Shown: positions 53,050-63,280, counted from the first letter of the stretch. The stretch: 64,000 nt of DNA from Devosia aquimaris (GCF_020169335.1 NZ_JAIEZN010000002.1:434001-498000); one strand, 5' to 3'. Notes: generated by a model from the letters alone, not told the origin. A program made the numbers and translations.

Positions 53050-55764
53050 ATGGACCACTCCACCACCGCGGCCATCGCCAGTTCGCCCACCGCGGCGCTG
53101 ACGCCCATGATGGCGCAATATTTCGAGATCAAGGCGGTCAATCCCGGCTATCTGCTGTTCTATCGCATGGGCGATTTCTACGAGCTGTTCTTTGAGGACG
53201 CCGAGATCGCCAGCGCCGCCCTGGGCATTGTGCTGACCAAGCGCGGCAAGCATCTGGGCGAGGACATCCAGATGTGCGGCGTGCCCATTCATGCCGCCAA
53301 TGATTACCTCAACAAGCTGGTCAAGCTGGGCCACCGCGTCGCCATCTGCGAACAGGTGGAAGACCCCAAGGAGGCCAAGAAGCGCGGCGCCAAATCGGTG
53401 GTGAAGCGCGATGTGGTGCGGCTGATCACCGCCGGCACGCTGACCGAGGATGATCACCTCGACGCCCGCGCCTCCAATTTCCTCGCCGCGCTGGCCATGC
53501 TGCGCCATGGCGAGGCCGACTTTGCCCTGGCCTGGGCCGATGTCTCGACCGGGGAGACCTTTACCGCCGATCTCGGCGCTGAACAATTGCAGGACGAACT
53601 GGCCCGCATTGCCCCTGCCGAATTGTTGCTGGCCGATGCCACGCGGCAGGCGCTGCGCGAAAGGCATTTGTTTGCCCCGGCCTGGGACGCCATCGCCCAT
53701 GCCGCGCCACCCGAGAACTTCGACAGCCAGGCCGCCGGCGACAGCCTGCGCACCGCCTTTCCCGCCGAAAGCTTTGATCCCACCAGTCTCTCGCGGGCGG
53801 CGCGCGGCGCGCTTGGGGCGCTGGTGGCCTATGTGCGCGACAGCCAGAAGGGCGTCGGGGTGGCGCTGCGCGCCCCGGTCGCGGAGGCTGCCGAGAGGCA
53901 CATGGCCATCGATGCCGCCACGCGGGCCAGTCTCGAACTGCACCAGACCCAGCGCGGCCAGACGCGCGGCGCCCTGCGTCATGTGATTGACCTGACGGTC
54001 ACTGCGCCCGGTTCGCGCCTGCTGTCCGCACGATTGGCGGCGCCACTGGCCGACGCCAATGCCATCAATGCGCGGCTCGACGCGGTGGACCGCCTCAGCA
54101 ATGACACCATGCTCACCGCCCGGCTGCGCAGCGACCTCAAGGCCGTGCCGGATCTGGCGCGCGCACTGACCCGGCTGGCGCTCGACCGTGGCGGCCCGCG
54201 AGACCTGGCCGCCATCGGCAAGGCCATCCTGGCGGCCAGCGCCGTGGCAGCGCAATTGCAGCGCCTCGAGCTTGCGCCCGAGGTTTTGGCCCGGCTGGGC
54301 GCGACCCTGGCCACGGCACCGCGCGATCTCGCCAGCCAATTGGCGCTGGCGCTGGACGATGATTTGCCGCTGTTGGCGCGCGACGGCGGCTTTGTCCGCC
54401 CCGGCTATGACCAGGGGCTCGATGACGAGCGTGCGCTGGCCAGCCAGACCCGCGAGGTCGTGGCGGCGCTGCAGGCGCGGCTGATCGAGGAGACCGACGT
54501 CCGCTCGCTCAAGATCCGGCACAATGGCGTTCTGGGCTATTTCGTCGAAGTGCCCGCTGCCCATGGCACGCGGTTGCTCGAGGAGCCGCATCGCCAGAGC
54601 TTCATCCACCGCCAGACGCTGGCCAATGCCATGCGCTTCACCACCACCGAGCTGGCCGAGCTCGAGGGCCGCATCGCGCGGGCGCATGAGGCTGCGCTCG
54701 ATATCGAGCTGCGCCTCTTTGCCAGCCTGCGTGGCGCCGTACTCAACCAGACAGGCCTGTTGCGCAGCCTCGCCGATGCACTGGCCGAGCTGGATGTGAC
54801 GGCGGCGCTGGCCCATCTGGCGGCCACGCGCAGCTACACAAGGCCCGAGATCGACAACTCGCTCGCCTTCGAGATCGTCGGCGGCCGCCATCCGGTGGTC
54901 GAGGACATGGTAATGGCAGAAGGCCAGAGCTTTGTCGCCAATGATGCCGACCTCTCGGGCGACGAGGCTAGGGGTGGCGGACGGCTCTGGCTGGTCACCG
55001 GGCCCAATATGGGCGGTAAGTCCACCTTTTTGCGGCAGAACGCGCTGATCGCCATTCTGGCGCAGATGGGCAGCTTCGTGCCGGCCAGCAGGGCCCATAT
55101 CGGCGTGGTCGACCGTGTCTTCTCCCGCGTCGGCGCCAGCGACGATATCGCCCATGGCCGCTCGACCTTCATGGTTGAAATGGTCGAGACAGCAGCGATT
55201 TTGAACCGCGCCACGCGGCGATCCCTGGTGGTGCTCGATGAAATCGGCCGCGGCACGGCGACCTTTGACGGGCTCTCCATCGCCTGGGCGGCGGTGGAGG
55301 CCCTGCATGACGCCACCGGCTGCCGGGCGCTGTTTGCCACCCATTTCCACGAGCTGACCAGCCTCGCGCGGACCCTGGCCCGGGTCTCCAATGTCACCAT
55401 GAAGGTGCGCGAATGGGAGGGCGAGGTGGTGTTCCTGCACGAAGTGGGCCCCGGCGCCGCTGACCGCTCCTATGGCATCCAGGTGGCCCGGCTCGCCGGC
55501 CTGCCCGAGCCGGTGCTGGCGCGGGCCCGCCAGGTGCTGACCGTGCTCGAACAGCGCTCGAGCGGAACCGCCTCTTCCAGCCAGAAAGCCAGCGTGCTAG
55601 ACGATCTACCTCTGTTTGCGCACCAAACGCCGCCCAGGCCGGTGCCGAACGACCCCGTATTGACAGCGCTCGACGCGGTTCGCCCGGACGAGATGACCCC
55701 AAAGCAAGCGATCGAAGCGCTCTACGAACTAAAGAAACTCCGCGATGACGCTCGCCGAAGCTGA
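53050..55764 (+). CDS. mutS: DNA mismatch repair protein MutS
   Basis: MutS recognises mismatches and starts repair with MutL. The 904-residue protein has the mismatch-binding domain (MMAQYFEIKAVNPGYLLFYRMGDFYELFFEDA; Phe-x-Glu here is in the FYELF region), connector and lever domains, then Walker A TGPNMGGKSTFLRQ, the STFMVEM motif and Walker B LVVLDEIGRGTATFDG, and THFHEL. ATG 53050 (MDHSTTAAIA) is chosen over an upstream frame from 52990 that lies in repeat-flanking DNA. Its end overlaps glnD by 20 bases. Confidence 0.96.
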   Translation: MDHSTTAAIASSPTAALTPMMAQYFEIKAVNPGYLLFYRMGDFYELFFEDAEIASAALGIVLTKRGKHLGEDIQMCGVPIHAANDYLNKLVKLGHRVAICEQVEDPKEAKKRGAKSVVKRDVVRLITAGTLTEDDHLDARASNFLAALAMLRHGEADFALAWADVSTGETFTADLGAEQLQDELARIAPAELLLADATRQALRERHLFAPAWDAIAHAAPPENFDSQAAGDSLRTAFPAESFDPTSLSRAARGALGALVAYVRDSQKGVGVALRAPVAEAAERHMAIDAATRASLELHQTQRGQTRGALRHVIDLTVTAPGSRLLSARLAAPLADANAINARLDAVDRLSNDTMLTARLRSDLKAVPDLARALTRLALDRGGPRDLAAIGKAILAASAVAAQLQRLELAPEVLARLGATLATAPRDLASQLALALDDDLPLLARDGGFVRPGYDQGLDDERALASQTREVVAALQARLIEETDVRSLKIRHNGVLGYFVEVPAAHGTRLLEEPHRQSFIHRQTLANAMRFTTTELAELEGRIARAHEAALDIELRLFASLRGAVLNQTGLLRSLADALAELDVTAALAHLAATRSYTRPEIDNSLAFEIVGGRHPVVEDMVMAEGQSFVANDADLSGDEARGGGRLWLVTGPNMGGKSTFLRQNALIAILAQMGSFVPASRAHIGVVDRVFSRVGASDDIAHGRSTFMVEMVETAAILNRATRRSLVVLDEIGRGTATFDGLSIAWAAVEALHDATGCRALFATHFHELTSLARTLARVSNVTMKVREWEGEVVFLHEVGPGAADRSYGIQVARLAGLPEPVLARARQVLTVLEQRSSGTASSSQKASVLDDLPLFAHQTPPRPVPNDPVLTALDAVRPDEMTPKQAIEALYELKKLRDDARRS

Positions 55765-58540
55765 CGCAAAACCGCGAAAATCGCTGTTCGTGCTCAAGTC
55801 CGCCGAAACCATTGTGGGCGAACTCGATGCCGTGATCGGCGAGAATGCGCCCAAGTCCGCGGCGGCCCGTGCTGCCGTTCTCGCCCATATCCGCCAGACC
55901 CTGGCCGAAGCGCGCAAGAGTGCTGAGGCCGAGCTGCTGGTGTCCGGCAAGGGCCAACGCTGCGCGCAGAACCTGAGCAATGCCCAGGACGAGATCATCA
56001 CCGCCGTGCATATGTTCGCCACCCGCCGGGTCTATCCGGTGGACAATCCCTCCGGCGCCGAGGCCATCGCGCTCTCGGCCGTCGGTGGCTATGGCCGCGG
56101 CACGCTGGCGCCGGGCAGCGACATCGACCTGCTGTTCATCCTGCCCTACAAGCAGACGCCCTGGGGCGAGCAGGTCACCGAATATATTCTCTATATGCTC
56201 TGGGACCTCGGCCAGAAGGTCGGCCACGCCGTGCGCTCGGTGGATGAGTGCATCCGCATGGCCCGCGCCGACATGACCGTGCGCACGGCCACGCTCGAAG
56301 CCCGGTTCCTGACCGGCGACAAGGCGCTGTTCAGCCAGCTCGTGCAGCGCTTCGAGACCGAGATCATGCCGCGCACGGGCCCCGAGTTCATCGCGGCCAA
56401 GATGAGCGAGCGCGACGACCGCCACAAGGCCATGGGCAATACCCGCTATGTGGTCGAGCCCAATATCAAGGACGGCAAGGGTGGTCTGCGCGACCTCAAC
56501 ACGCTGTTCTGGATCGGCAAATATTTCTACCAGGTCAAGACCAGCCATGAGCTGGTCGGCAAGGGCGTGCTCAGCGCCGCCGAATACCGCCTGTTCTTCC
56601 GCGCCGAGGATTTCTTGTGGGCGGTGCGCTGTCACCTCCACTTCATCACCGGGCGCGCCGAGGAAAAGCTGACCTTTGACGTGCAGCCCGAGCTGGCCCA
56701 GCGCATGGGCTATGCCCAGCGCGTCGGCATGCTGGGCGTCGAGCGCTTCATGAAGCGCTATTTCCTGGTGGCCAAGGATGTGGGCGACCTGACCCGCATC
56801 ATCTGCGCGAGCCTTGAATTCAACCACGCCAAGGACATGGACCTGGTGGGCCGCGTGCTGGCCCCCTTCCGCCCCGGCAAGTCCAAGATCAAGGGCGAGA
56901 CCGATTTCGTGCTCGACACCGGCCGGCTCAACATCGCCGACAAGGACGTGTTCGAAAAGGACCCGGTCAACCTGATCCGCATGTTCCTAGTGGCCGGGCG
57001 CGAACAATTGCTGTTCCACCCCGATGCCATCAAGCACATCTCCCGCTCGCTGCGCCTGATCGACAACAAGCTGCGCAATGACCCCAAGGCCAATGAGCAC
57101 TTCCTGACCATTCTGACCGCGCCGCAATCGGTCGAGCGCATCCTGCGCCAGATGAACGAGAGCGGCGTATTGGGCAAGTTCGTGCCCGAGTTCGGCAAGA
57201 TCGTCGCCCTGATGCAGTTCAACATGTATCACCACTATACGGTGGACGAGCATCTGATCCGCTCGGTGGGCGTGATGGCCGATATCGCCAATGGCGGCCT
57301 GCGCGACCAGTTGCCGCTGACCCATGAACTGCTGCCCCAGCTCAATGACACCCGCCTGCTCTATGTGGCGCTGTTCCTCCACGACATCGCCAAGGGGCGC
57401 CCGGAAGACCATTCCATCGCCGGCGCCCGTGTGGCCCGCCGCTTCTGCCCGCGCCTGGGCCTGTCGGATGCCGAGACCGATACGGTCGCCTGGCTGATTG
57501 AATATCACCTTCTGATGAGCGAGATCGCCCAGGCCCGCGACATCCAGGACCCCGAGACGGCCAAGGCCTTTGCCGATGTGGTGCAGTCGCCCCAGCGCCT
57601 GGCGCTGCTGATGATCCTGACCGCCTGCGATATCCGCGCCGTTGGCCCCGGGGTCTGGACCGGCTGGAAGGGTAGCCTGTTGCGCGCGCTCTACTATGCC
57701 ACCGAGCCCCTGCTCTCGGGCGGCCATAGCCAGGTGACCCAGTCCGACCGCATCGGCGATGCCCGCCAGCAGCTGGCCCAGGGCCTCAGCGCCTGGCCGC
57801 AGGACGACGTGCAGGCCTATCTGGCCCGCCACTACGACCATTACTGGCTGCGCGCCGAGCCCGAACTGCAGCTCGAACACGCCCGCATGATCCGCCAGGC
57901 CGACAAGGCCGGCGAGGCCTTTGCCGGCTCGATCCGCATCAAGGCCTTCGAGAGCATCACCGAGGTGAGCTTCTATACGCCCGACCACCCGCGCCTGCTC
58001 TCGCTGATCGCCGGCGCCTGCACCATGCAGGACGCCTCCATCATCGGGGCGCAGATCTTCTCGACCCGCGACGGCCGCGCCATCGACACCTTCCGCCTAC
58101 GTCGTGCCTTCACCAGCGACGAGGACGAAAAGGTGCGCGCCACGCGCATCATCGACACCGTCAAGCAATTGCTGCAGGGCAAGCGCCAGGTGCAGATCGA
58201 CCAGAGCAAGGACAGTCGCCACAACCGGCGCCTCAAACCCTTCTCCCTGCCCGCCCAGGTGTCGGTCTCCAATGCGCTGAGCGAGAAATTCACCGTCATC
58301 GAGGTTTCGGGCCTGGACCGCACGGGCCTGTTGCACGCACTGACCCACCAGATCTCCGACCTGAGCCTCACCATCGGTTCGGCCCATATCGGCACCTATG
58401 GCGAAAAGGCCGTGGACGTTTTCTACGTCACCGACCTGACCGGCCAGAAGATCATGAGCAAGCCGCGCCAGCGCAAGATTCACGACGCGCTGATGGGCGT
58501 GTTCCACCCCCGCGGCGCCGAGAAGGCCAGCAATGGGTAA
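55745..58540 (+). CDS. glnD: bifunctional [protein-PII] uridylyltransferase / uridylyl-removing enzyme
   Basis: GlnD senses glutamine and modifies PII proteins, so it sets nitrogen regulation. The 931-residue protein has the nucleotidyltransferase GGYGRGTLAPGSDIDLLFI, the PII-UR block (IKDGKGGLRDLNTLFWI), the HD domain with HHYTVDEH and LFLHDIAKGRPEDHS, and two C-terminal ACT domains (EVSFYTPDHPRLLSLIAG and EVSGLDRTGLLHALTH). The gene overlaps mutS by 20 bases; mutS-glnD-murJ is a common rhizobial order. Confidence 0.96.
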   Translation: MTLAEADAKPRKSLFVLKSAETIVGELDAVIGENAPKSAAARAAVLAHIRQTLAEARKSAEAELLVSGKGQRCAQNLSNAQDEIITAVHMFATRRVYPVDNPSGAEAIALSAVGGYGRGTLAPGSDIDLLFILPYKQTPWGEQVTEYILYMLWDLGQKVGHAVRSVDECIRMARADMTVRTATLEARFLTGDKALFSQLVQRFETEIMPRTGPEFIAAKMSERDDRHKAMGNTRYVVEPNIKDGKGGLRDLNTLFWIGKYFYQVKTSHELVGKGVLSAAEYRLFFRAEDFLWAVRCHLHFITGRAEEKLTFDVQPELAQRMGYAQRVGMLGVERFMKRYFLVAKDVGDLTRIICASLEFNHAKDMDLVGRVLAPFRPGKSKIKGETDFVLDTGRLNIADKDVFEKDPVNLIRMFLVAGREQLLFHPDAIKHISRSLRLIDNKLRNDPKANEHFLTILTAPQSVERILRQMNESGVLGKFVPEFGKIVALMQFNMYHHYTVDEHLIRSVGVMADIANGGLRDQLPLTHELLPQLNDTRLLYVALFLHDIAKGRPEDHSIAGARVARRFCPRLGLSDAETDTVAWLIEYHLLMSEIAQARDIQDPETAKAFADVVQSPQRLALLMILTACDIRAVGPGVWTGWKGSLLRALYYATEPLLSGGHSQVTQSDRIGDARQQLAQGLSAWPQDDVQAYLARHYDHYWLRAEPELQLEHARMIRQADKAGEAFAGSIRIKAFESITEVSFYTPDHPRLLSLIAGACTMQDASIIGAQIFSTRDGRAIDTFRLRRAFTSDEDEKVRATRIIDTVKQLLQGKRQVQIDQSKDSRHNRRLKPFSLPAQVSVSNALSEKFTVIEVSGLDRTGLLHALTHQISDLSLTIGSAHIGTYGEKAVDVFYVTDLTGQKIMSKPRQRKIHDALMGVFHPRGAEKASNG

Positions 58541-58621
58541 TTCAGGGCCTTCGGCTCCATGGCTTCCCTCCCCTCTGAGGGGTGGGTGGGCAAGCGGCCC
58601 GGTTCCGGCCCGTTCCCGGCC

Positions 58622-60181
58622 ATGAGCCTTTATCGCAATTTCCTGTCGGTGGGCGGGCTGACCCTGGTGTCGCGCATCGCCGGCTTTGCCCGCGATGCCC
58701 TGATGGCGGCGGTGCTGGGCATCGGCCCGGCGGCGGACGCCTTCAACGCCGCCTTCCGCTTTCCCAATCTGTTCCGGCGCCTGTTTGCCGAAGGCGCCTT
58801 CAACACCGCCTTTGTGCCCATGTTCTCCTCCGCGCTCGAAACGCAGGGCGAAGAGCAGGCCAAGCTGCTGGCCAGCCGCATCATGAGCTGGCTGGTGGCG
58901 GCCATCATCGTGATCACCATCCTGGCCGAAATCTTCATGGAACCCATCATGCGGGTCTTCGTGCCGGGCTTTGCCGATCCGGACAAATTCGCGCTGACGG
59001 TGTTCCTCACCCGCATCATGTTCCCCTATCTGGCCTGCATGTCGCTGATGGCCGCCTATGGCGCCATCCTCAACACGCTGGGGCGCTTCTTTGCCGCCGC
59101 CTTTGCCCCGGTGATCCTCAATATCGTCAATATCGCCGCGCTGGTGCCGCTGGCCATTCTCGTGCTCGAGGACAAGGCCGACGCCGCCTTCTGGGTGGCC
59201 ATCGCCACCATGCTGGGCGGCATTGCCCAGCTGGCGCTGGTCTATGCCGCGGTGCGCCGCTCGGGCTTTGTGCCGCGACTGGGCCTGCCCTGGCCCAATG
59301 CCGAGGTGCGCCGCTTCTGGCTGCTGGCCATTCCGGCGATCCTGGCCGGGGGCATCACCCAGATCAATATCGTGGTCGGTACCGTCATCGCCTCGACGGC
59401 GCCGGACGCCATTTCCATCCTCTCCTATGCCGACCGGCTCTATCAGCTGCCGCTGGGCATCATCGGCATTGCCATCGGCACGGTGCTGCTGCCCGAGCTC
59501 AGCCGCCATCTGAGCGCGGGACGGAATGACGAGGCCAAGGCCAGCCAGGACCAGTCGCTGCTGCTGGCCATGCTGCTCTCCATGCCGGCGGCGGCGGCGC
59601 TGGCCTCGCTGGCCCTGCCCATTGTGCGGGTGCTGTTCGAGCGCGGTGCCTTTGACGCCAGCGCCACCGCCCATGTCGCCGAGGCGCTGGTGGGCTATGC
59701 CTGGGGCCTGCCGGCCTTCGTGCTGATCCGCGTGCTGCAGCCGGGTTTTTTCTCGCGCAAGGACACTGTCACCCCCACGGTTTTCGCCGGCATTTCGGTT
59801 GTGGCCAATATCGGCCTGTCGCTGCTGCTGTTCCCCAGCCTGCAGCATGTCGGCATTGCGCTGGCCACCACCCTCTCATCCTGGCTCAACGCGGCCATGC
59901 TCGCCTTCTTCCTGGCGCGGCGCGGCTACTTCGCCCTGCCGCTGGCCTCGCTGCGCAAGCATGTGCTGACCATTGCCAGCAGCCTCGTGATGGCCGGCGT
60001 GCTCTATGTGCTGGCCCACCGCGCCAGCGCCATCTTCGCCCCCGGCGCCAGCTTTCCCATCCAGGCCGCGGCGCTGTTTGCCATCTGCGTCTTCGGCACC
60101 GTGCTCTATTTCACCCTCGTCCATATCTCCGGCGCGCAGCCGCTGGGCATGCTCTGGCGCCGCTTGCGGCGGCGGGGCTGA
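58622..60181 (+). CDS. murJ: lipid II flippase MurJ
   Basis: MurJ moves lipid II across the inner membrane for peptidoglycan synthesis. The 519-residue protein has about 14 predicted helices and the MOP-superfamily start SLYRNFLSVGGLTLVSRIAGFARDALMA (in parts), FRRLFAEGAFNTAFVPMFS and RVLQPGFFSRKDTVTP. The ATG at 58622 matches family starts; an upstream extension to 58559 has no similarity. trpS follows 61 bases on, as is usual in Rhizobiales. Confidence 0.95.
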   Translation: MSLYRNFLSVGGLTLVSRIAGFARDALMAAVLGIGPAADAFNAAFRFPNLFRRLFAEGAFNTAFVPMFSSALETQGEEQAKLLASRIMSWLVAAIIVITILAEIFMEPIMRVFVPGFADPDKFALTVFLTRIMFPYLACMSLMAAYGAILNTLGRFFAAAFAPVILNIVNIAALVPLAILVLEDKADAAFWVAIATMLGGIAQLALVYAAVRRSGFVPRLGLPWPNAEVRRFWLLAIPAILAGGITQINIVVGTVIASTAPDAISILSYADRLYQLPLGIIGIAIGTVLLPELSRHLSAGRNDEAKASQDQSLLLAMLLSMPAAAALASLALPIVRVLFERGAFDASATAHVAEALVGYAWGLPAFVLIRVLQPGFFSRKDTVTPTVFAGISVVANIGLSLLLFPSLQHVGIALATTLSSWLNAAMLAFFLARRGYFALPLASLRKHVLTIASSLVMAGVLYVLAHRASAIFAPGASFPIQAAALFAICVFGTVLYFTLVHISGAQPLGMLWRRLRRRG

Positions 60182-60242
60182 CTTGCTCCCTTTGGCCTGC
60201 GGGTGTACTTCGGCAGGCTGCTAAACCTGATCGGTGTGACTT

Positions 60243-61274
60243 ATGACTTTCACTCCCCGCGTCTTTTCGGGCATCAAGCCCTCGGGCGATCTGCATCTGG
60301 GCAATTTCCTGGGCGCCATCCGGCGGTTCGTGCCGCTGCAGGAGACGCATCAGACCATCTATTGCGTGGTCGACATGCATGCCATCACGGTCTGGCAGGA
60401 CCCCGAGGATCTCAAGCGCTGGACCTATGAGATCGCGGCCGCCTATATCGCCTCGGGCCTGGACCCCAGAAAGTCGATCATCTTCAACCAGTCCCAGGTG
60501 GTCGAGCATGCCGAGCTAAGCTGGATCTTCAACTGCGTCGCCCGCATGGGCTGGATGGCGCGCATGACCCAGTTCAAGGACAAGGCCGGCGAAAATTCCG
60601 AGAATGTCTCGCTGGGCCTGTTCGCCTATCCCAGCCTGATGGCGGCTGACATCCTGCTCTACAAATCCACCGCCGTGCCGGTGGGCGAGGATCAGCGCCA
60701 GCATCTCGAACTGACCCGCGACATCGCCAAGAAGTTCAACCACGACTTCAAAAAGCAGATCAAGGCGCAGGGCATCAAGGGCGACTTCTTCCCCATCACC
60801 GAGACCCTGGCCACCGGCCCGGCCATGCGGGTGAAGAGCCTGAAAGACGGCACCAAGAAGATGAGCAAGTCCGACGCCTCGGACCTCTCGACCATCTATA
60901 TGATGGACGACGCCGACCTGATCGCCAAAAAGATCAAGCGCGCCACCACCGATGCCGACGCCCTGCCCAGCGAAGCTGCGGGACTTGAGGGACGCCCCGA
61001 GGCAGAAAACCTCGTGGGCATCTATGCCGCGCTCGCCAACAGCAGCGTCGATGACGTGCTGGCCCAATATGGCGGCCAGGGCTGGGGCAGCTTCAAGCCG
61101 GCGCTGGGCGATCTCGCCGTGTCGGTGCTGGCCCCGGTGGCTGAGGAAATGCGGCGCCTGGTCGCCGATCGCGGCGAAATGGATGCCATCCTGCGCGACG
61201 GCGCCGAACGCGCCCGGGCCATTGCCCAGCCGGTCATGGAAGACGTGCGCAGAATTGTCGGCTTTGTTCGCTAG
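60243..61274 (+). CDS. trpS: tryptophanyl-tRNA synthetase
   Basis: A class Ic aminoacyl-tRNA synthetase of 343 residues. The HIGH-like signature is [14 protein letters not shown] and the KMSKS signature is [31 protein letters not shown] binds the adenylate. The length is typical for Alphaproteobacteria. The universal stress protein gene begins 12 bases after its stop, so the two are probably cotranscribed. No Trp attenuator is seen upstream. Confidence 0.96.
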   Translation: MTFTPRVFSGIKPSGDLHLGNFLGAIRRFVPLQETHQTIYCVVDMHAITVWQDPEDLKRWTYEIAAAYIASGLDPRKSIIFNQSQVVEHAELSWIFNCVARMGWMARMTQFKDKAGENSENVSLGLFAYPSLMAADILLYKSTAVPVGEDQRQHLELTRDIAKKFNHDFKKQIKAQGIKGDFFPITETLATGPAMRVKSLKDGTKKMSKSDASDLSTIYMMDDADLIAKKIKRATTDADALPSEAAGLEGRPEAENLVGIYAALANSSVDDVLAQYGGQGWGSFKPALGDLAVSVLAPVAEEMRRLVADRGEMDAILRDGAERARAIAQPVMEDVRRIVGFVR

Positions 61275-61286
61275 GGAGGTCCGGCC

Positions 61287-61757
61287 ATGTACGCGACCGA
61301 ATACAAGCGCAAATTCCTGGTGGTGATCGACGAGACCGTCGAATGCGATCGGGCCCTGACCTTTGCCGCCTATCGCGTCAAGCGCACCGGCGGCACGGTG
61401 GTGCTGATGAGCATCGTGCAGAAGCCCGAATTCATCGGCCTGGGCGTGGAGGACGTATTGCGCGCCGAGGCCGTGGAACAGGCCGAGCGCAACCTCGACA
61501 CCCGCCTCGCCCGCATCCGCGACATCGGTGACGTCAAGGTCGAATCGGTGATCCGCGAAGGCGAAGGCGCCGAGGAAATCGAGCGGCTGATCGGGGAAGA
61601 CCGCGACATCGCCATCCTGGTGCTGGCGGCCTCCACCGGCAATGAGGGCCCCGGCCCGCTGGTGACCCATTTTGCCGCCCGCGCCCATGCGCTGCCCATT
61701 CCGCTGACCGTGGTGCCCGGCCGCATGAGCGATGACGAGATCATTGCCATCTGTTAA
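61287..61757 (+). CDS. universal stress protein (UspA family)
   Basis: A 156-residue single UspA domain: FLVVIDETVECDRALTFAAYRVKRTGGTVVLMSIV (in parts), VIREGEGAEEIERLIGEDRDIAILVLAAS and the closing PLTVVPGRMSDDEI. The ATP-loop G-2x-G-9x-G(S/T) is only partly recognisable (AASTGNEGPGPLVTHF). The role in stress survival is general for the family. It is 12 bases after trpS, a conserved pairing in Rhizobiales. GGGAGG precedes ATG 61287. Confidence 0.9.
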   Translation: MYATEYKRKFLVVIDETVECDRALTFAAYRVKRTGGTVVLMSIVQKPEFIGLGVEDVLRAEAVEQAERNLDTRLARIRDIGDVKVESVIREGEGAEEIERLIGEDRDIAILVLAASTGNEGPGPLVTHFAARAHALPIPLTVVPGRMSDDEIIAIC

Positions 61758-61826
61758 GGCGCACAGCCGCCATGCAGGCGGACGGCAAGCGGGGTTTTCC
61801 CTTGCATCCTGAGCCCAGAAGACTAT

Positions 61827-61842
61827 TTTAGAAGCGTTCTAA
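61827..61842 (+). promoter_or_regulatory. Irr-type iron control element (ICE)
   Basis: TTTAGAAGCGTTCTAA. The arms TTAGAA/TTCTAA are perfectly inverted around GCG and fit the rhizobial ICE TTTAGAA-N3-TTCTAAA except for the last base. It is 22 bases upstream of the NifU-type gene, so Irr probably represses that gene when heme or iron is short. Confidence 0.72.
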
Positions 61843-61863
61843 TCGTAAACCGCAGGCGCCCCG

Positions 61864-62430
61864 ATGTTCATTCAGACCGAAGCCACGCCCAATCCGTCCA
61901 CGCTCAAATTCCTGCCCGGACGCGACGTGCTGGTGGGCGAGCCGCGTGATTTCCGCGGCCCCGAGGCCGCCAGCGCCTCGCCGCTGGCCACCGGCCTGTT
62001 CGCCATTTCCGGCGTGACCGGCGTGTTCCTGGGCTCCGACTTCATCTCGGTGACCAAGGACGACACCAACTGGGCCCATATCAAGCCGGCCATCCTGGGC
62101 GTGATCATGGATCACTTCCTCTCCGGCAAGCCGGTGATCGCCGAAGGCGGCCCGGCCATTGCCAATCTCGACGAGGTCGATGAGTTCTTCGACGACGACG
62201 ACAGCGAGACCGTCGAAGTGATCAAGGAGCTGCTGGCCACCCGCGTGCGTCCGGCCGTGGCCATGGACGGCGGCGACATCACCTTCAAGGGCTTCAAGGA
62301 AGGCACCGTGTTCCTGCACATGCAGGGCGCCTGCTCGGGCTGTCCCTCCTCCACCGCCACGCTCAAGAGCGGCATCGAGAACCTGCTCCGCCACTTCGTG
62401 CCGGGCGTGGAATCGGTGCAGCAGGTCTGA
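61864..62430 (+). CDS. NifU family Fe-S scaffold/carrier protein
   Basis: A 188-residue protein. The N-terminal Nfu domain starts MFIQTEATPNPSTLKFLPG, and the C-terminal NifU domain has VRPAVAMDGGDITFKGFKEG and the cluster-binding CSGC in MQGACSGCPSSTATLKSGIE. Such proteins carry [4Fe-4S] clusters to target enzymes. The Irr-type box upstream links it to iron supply. A strong bidirectional terminator follows. Confidence 0.92.
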   Translation: MFIQTEATPNPSTLKFLPGRDVLVGEPRDFRGPEAASASPLATGLFAISGVTGVFLGSDFISVTKDDTNWAHIKPAILGVIMDHFLSGKPVIAEGGPAIANLDEVDEFFDDDDSETVEVIKELLATRVRPAVAMDGGDITFKGFKEGTVFLHMQGACSGCPSSTATLKSGIENLLRHFVPGVESVQQV

Positions 62431-62477
62431 TCGACCCGCCAGCGGCTGCGGGCTCCGCCCCCGCCAGACAGATATGC

Positions 62478-62509
62478 AAAAGGCCCGGTGAGTGATCACC
62501 GGGCCTTTT
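62478..62509. terminator. bidirectional rho-independent terminator
   Basis: AAAAGGCCCGGTGA and TCACCGGGCCTTTT form a perfect 14-base inverted repeat around GTGA, with a T-run on both strands. It lies between the convergent NifU-type and L,D-transpeptidase genes. Confidence 0.92.
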
Positions 62510-62629
62510 GCTTGTCATATTCGTCTTGGGGGCCGGGCCAGTGTCGCGACAGCAGTGAACTTCGCTTCGGTGACTACGGATTCCGAAGCAAGGCGCCCCG
62601 CTGTCGCGGCATTGGCCCGGCGGACGTGA

Positions 62630-63280
62630 TCAGGCGTTGATCACGACCACGCGCGTCCCGGTGGGCACGCGGCCATAGAGGTCGATAATATCCTGGTTCA
62701 TCAGGCGGATGCAGCCCGAGGAGACATTGGTGCCGATGGTATAGGGTTCGGTGGTGCCATGCAGGCGGAACAGCGTGTCGCGGCCATCCTTGTAGAGATA
62801 GAGCGCGCGCGGCCCCAGCGGATTGGTCGGGCCGCCTTCCATGCCGCCGGCATAGGGGCCATAGCGCTCGGGTTCGCGCTTGATCATGGACTGGGTCGGC
62901 GTCCAGCGCGGCCATTCGGCCTTGCGGCCAATGGTGGCGGTGCCGCGGAAGACCAGGGCCTCGCTCTTGCCCACGCCCACGCCATAGCGCAGCGCACGAC
63001 CGCCTTCCATCACCAGATAGAGGAAGTGGTTGGGTGTATCGACCACCAGCGTGCCCGGCCGCTCGGAGGTGACATAGGGCACTTCCTGACGCCAGAACTG
63101 GGGATCGACGCGGCGCAGGTCCATGGCCTGCACGACGAACTTCTCATTGGTCATCGTGCCGTACATCGCCTGGTAATAGGGGTCGATGCGCGGTTCGGTG
63201 GTCACCGGAGTACGGGTGCTGGAGCAGGCTGCGAGTGTGACGGCCGGCAGGCCGATCATGAACATGCGACGAGAAAGCAA
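62630..63280 (-). CDS. L,D-transpeptidase (YkuD) with Tat-like signal
   Basis: A 216-residue ErfK/YbiS-type enzyme that makes 3-3 peptidoglycan cross-links or anchors proteins. The catalytic block is RLHGTTEPYTIGTNVSSGCIRL, in two parts, with the His and Cys of HGT-x-SSGCIR. TLVVDTPNHFLYLV is the opening strand. The start TTG 63280, with AAGG seven bases upstream, gives SRRMFMIG, a twin-arginine motif, then a lipobox-like LAAC. The ATG at 63265 would lose the twin arginines. Confidence 0.92.
   Translation of the reverse strand: MLSRRMFMIGLPAVTLAACSSTRTPVTTEPRIDPYYQAMYGTMTNEKFVVQAMDLRRVDPQFWRQEVPYVTSERPGTLVVDTPNHFLYLVMEGGRALRYGVGVGKSEALVFRGTATIGRKAEWPRWTPTQSMIKREPERYGPYAGGMEGGPTNPLGPRALYLYKDGRDTLFRLHGTTEPYTIGTNVSSGCIRLMNQDIIDLYGRVPTGTRVVVINA

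Noticed and set aside
53002-55440. 812-codon minus-strand open frame
   Set aside because: Antisense to mutS; composition is that of a GC-rich shadow frame.
58097-59848. 583-codon minus-strand open frame
   Set aside because: Antisense to glnD and murJ; very rich in Gln, Gly and His and without a recognisable domain.
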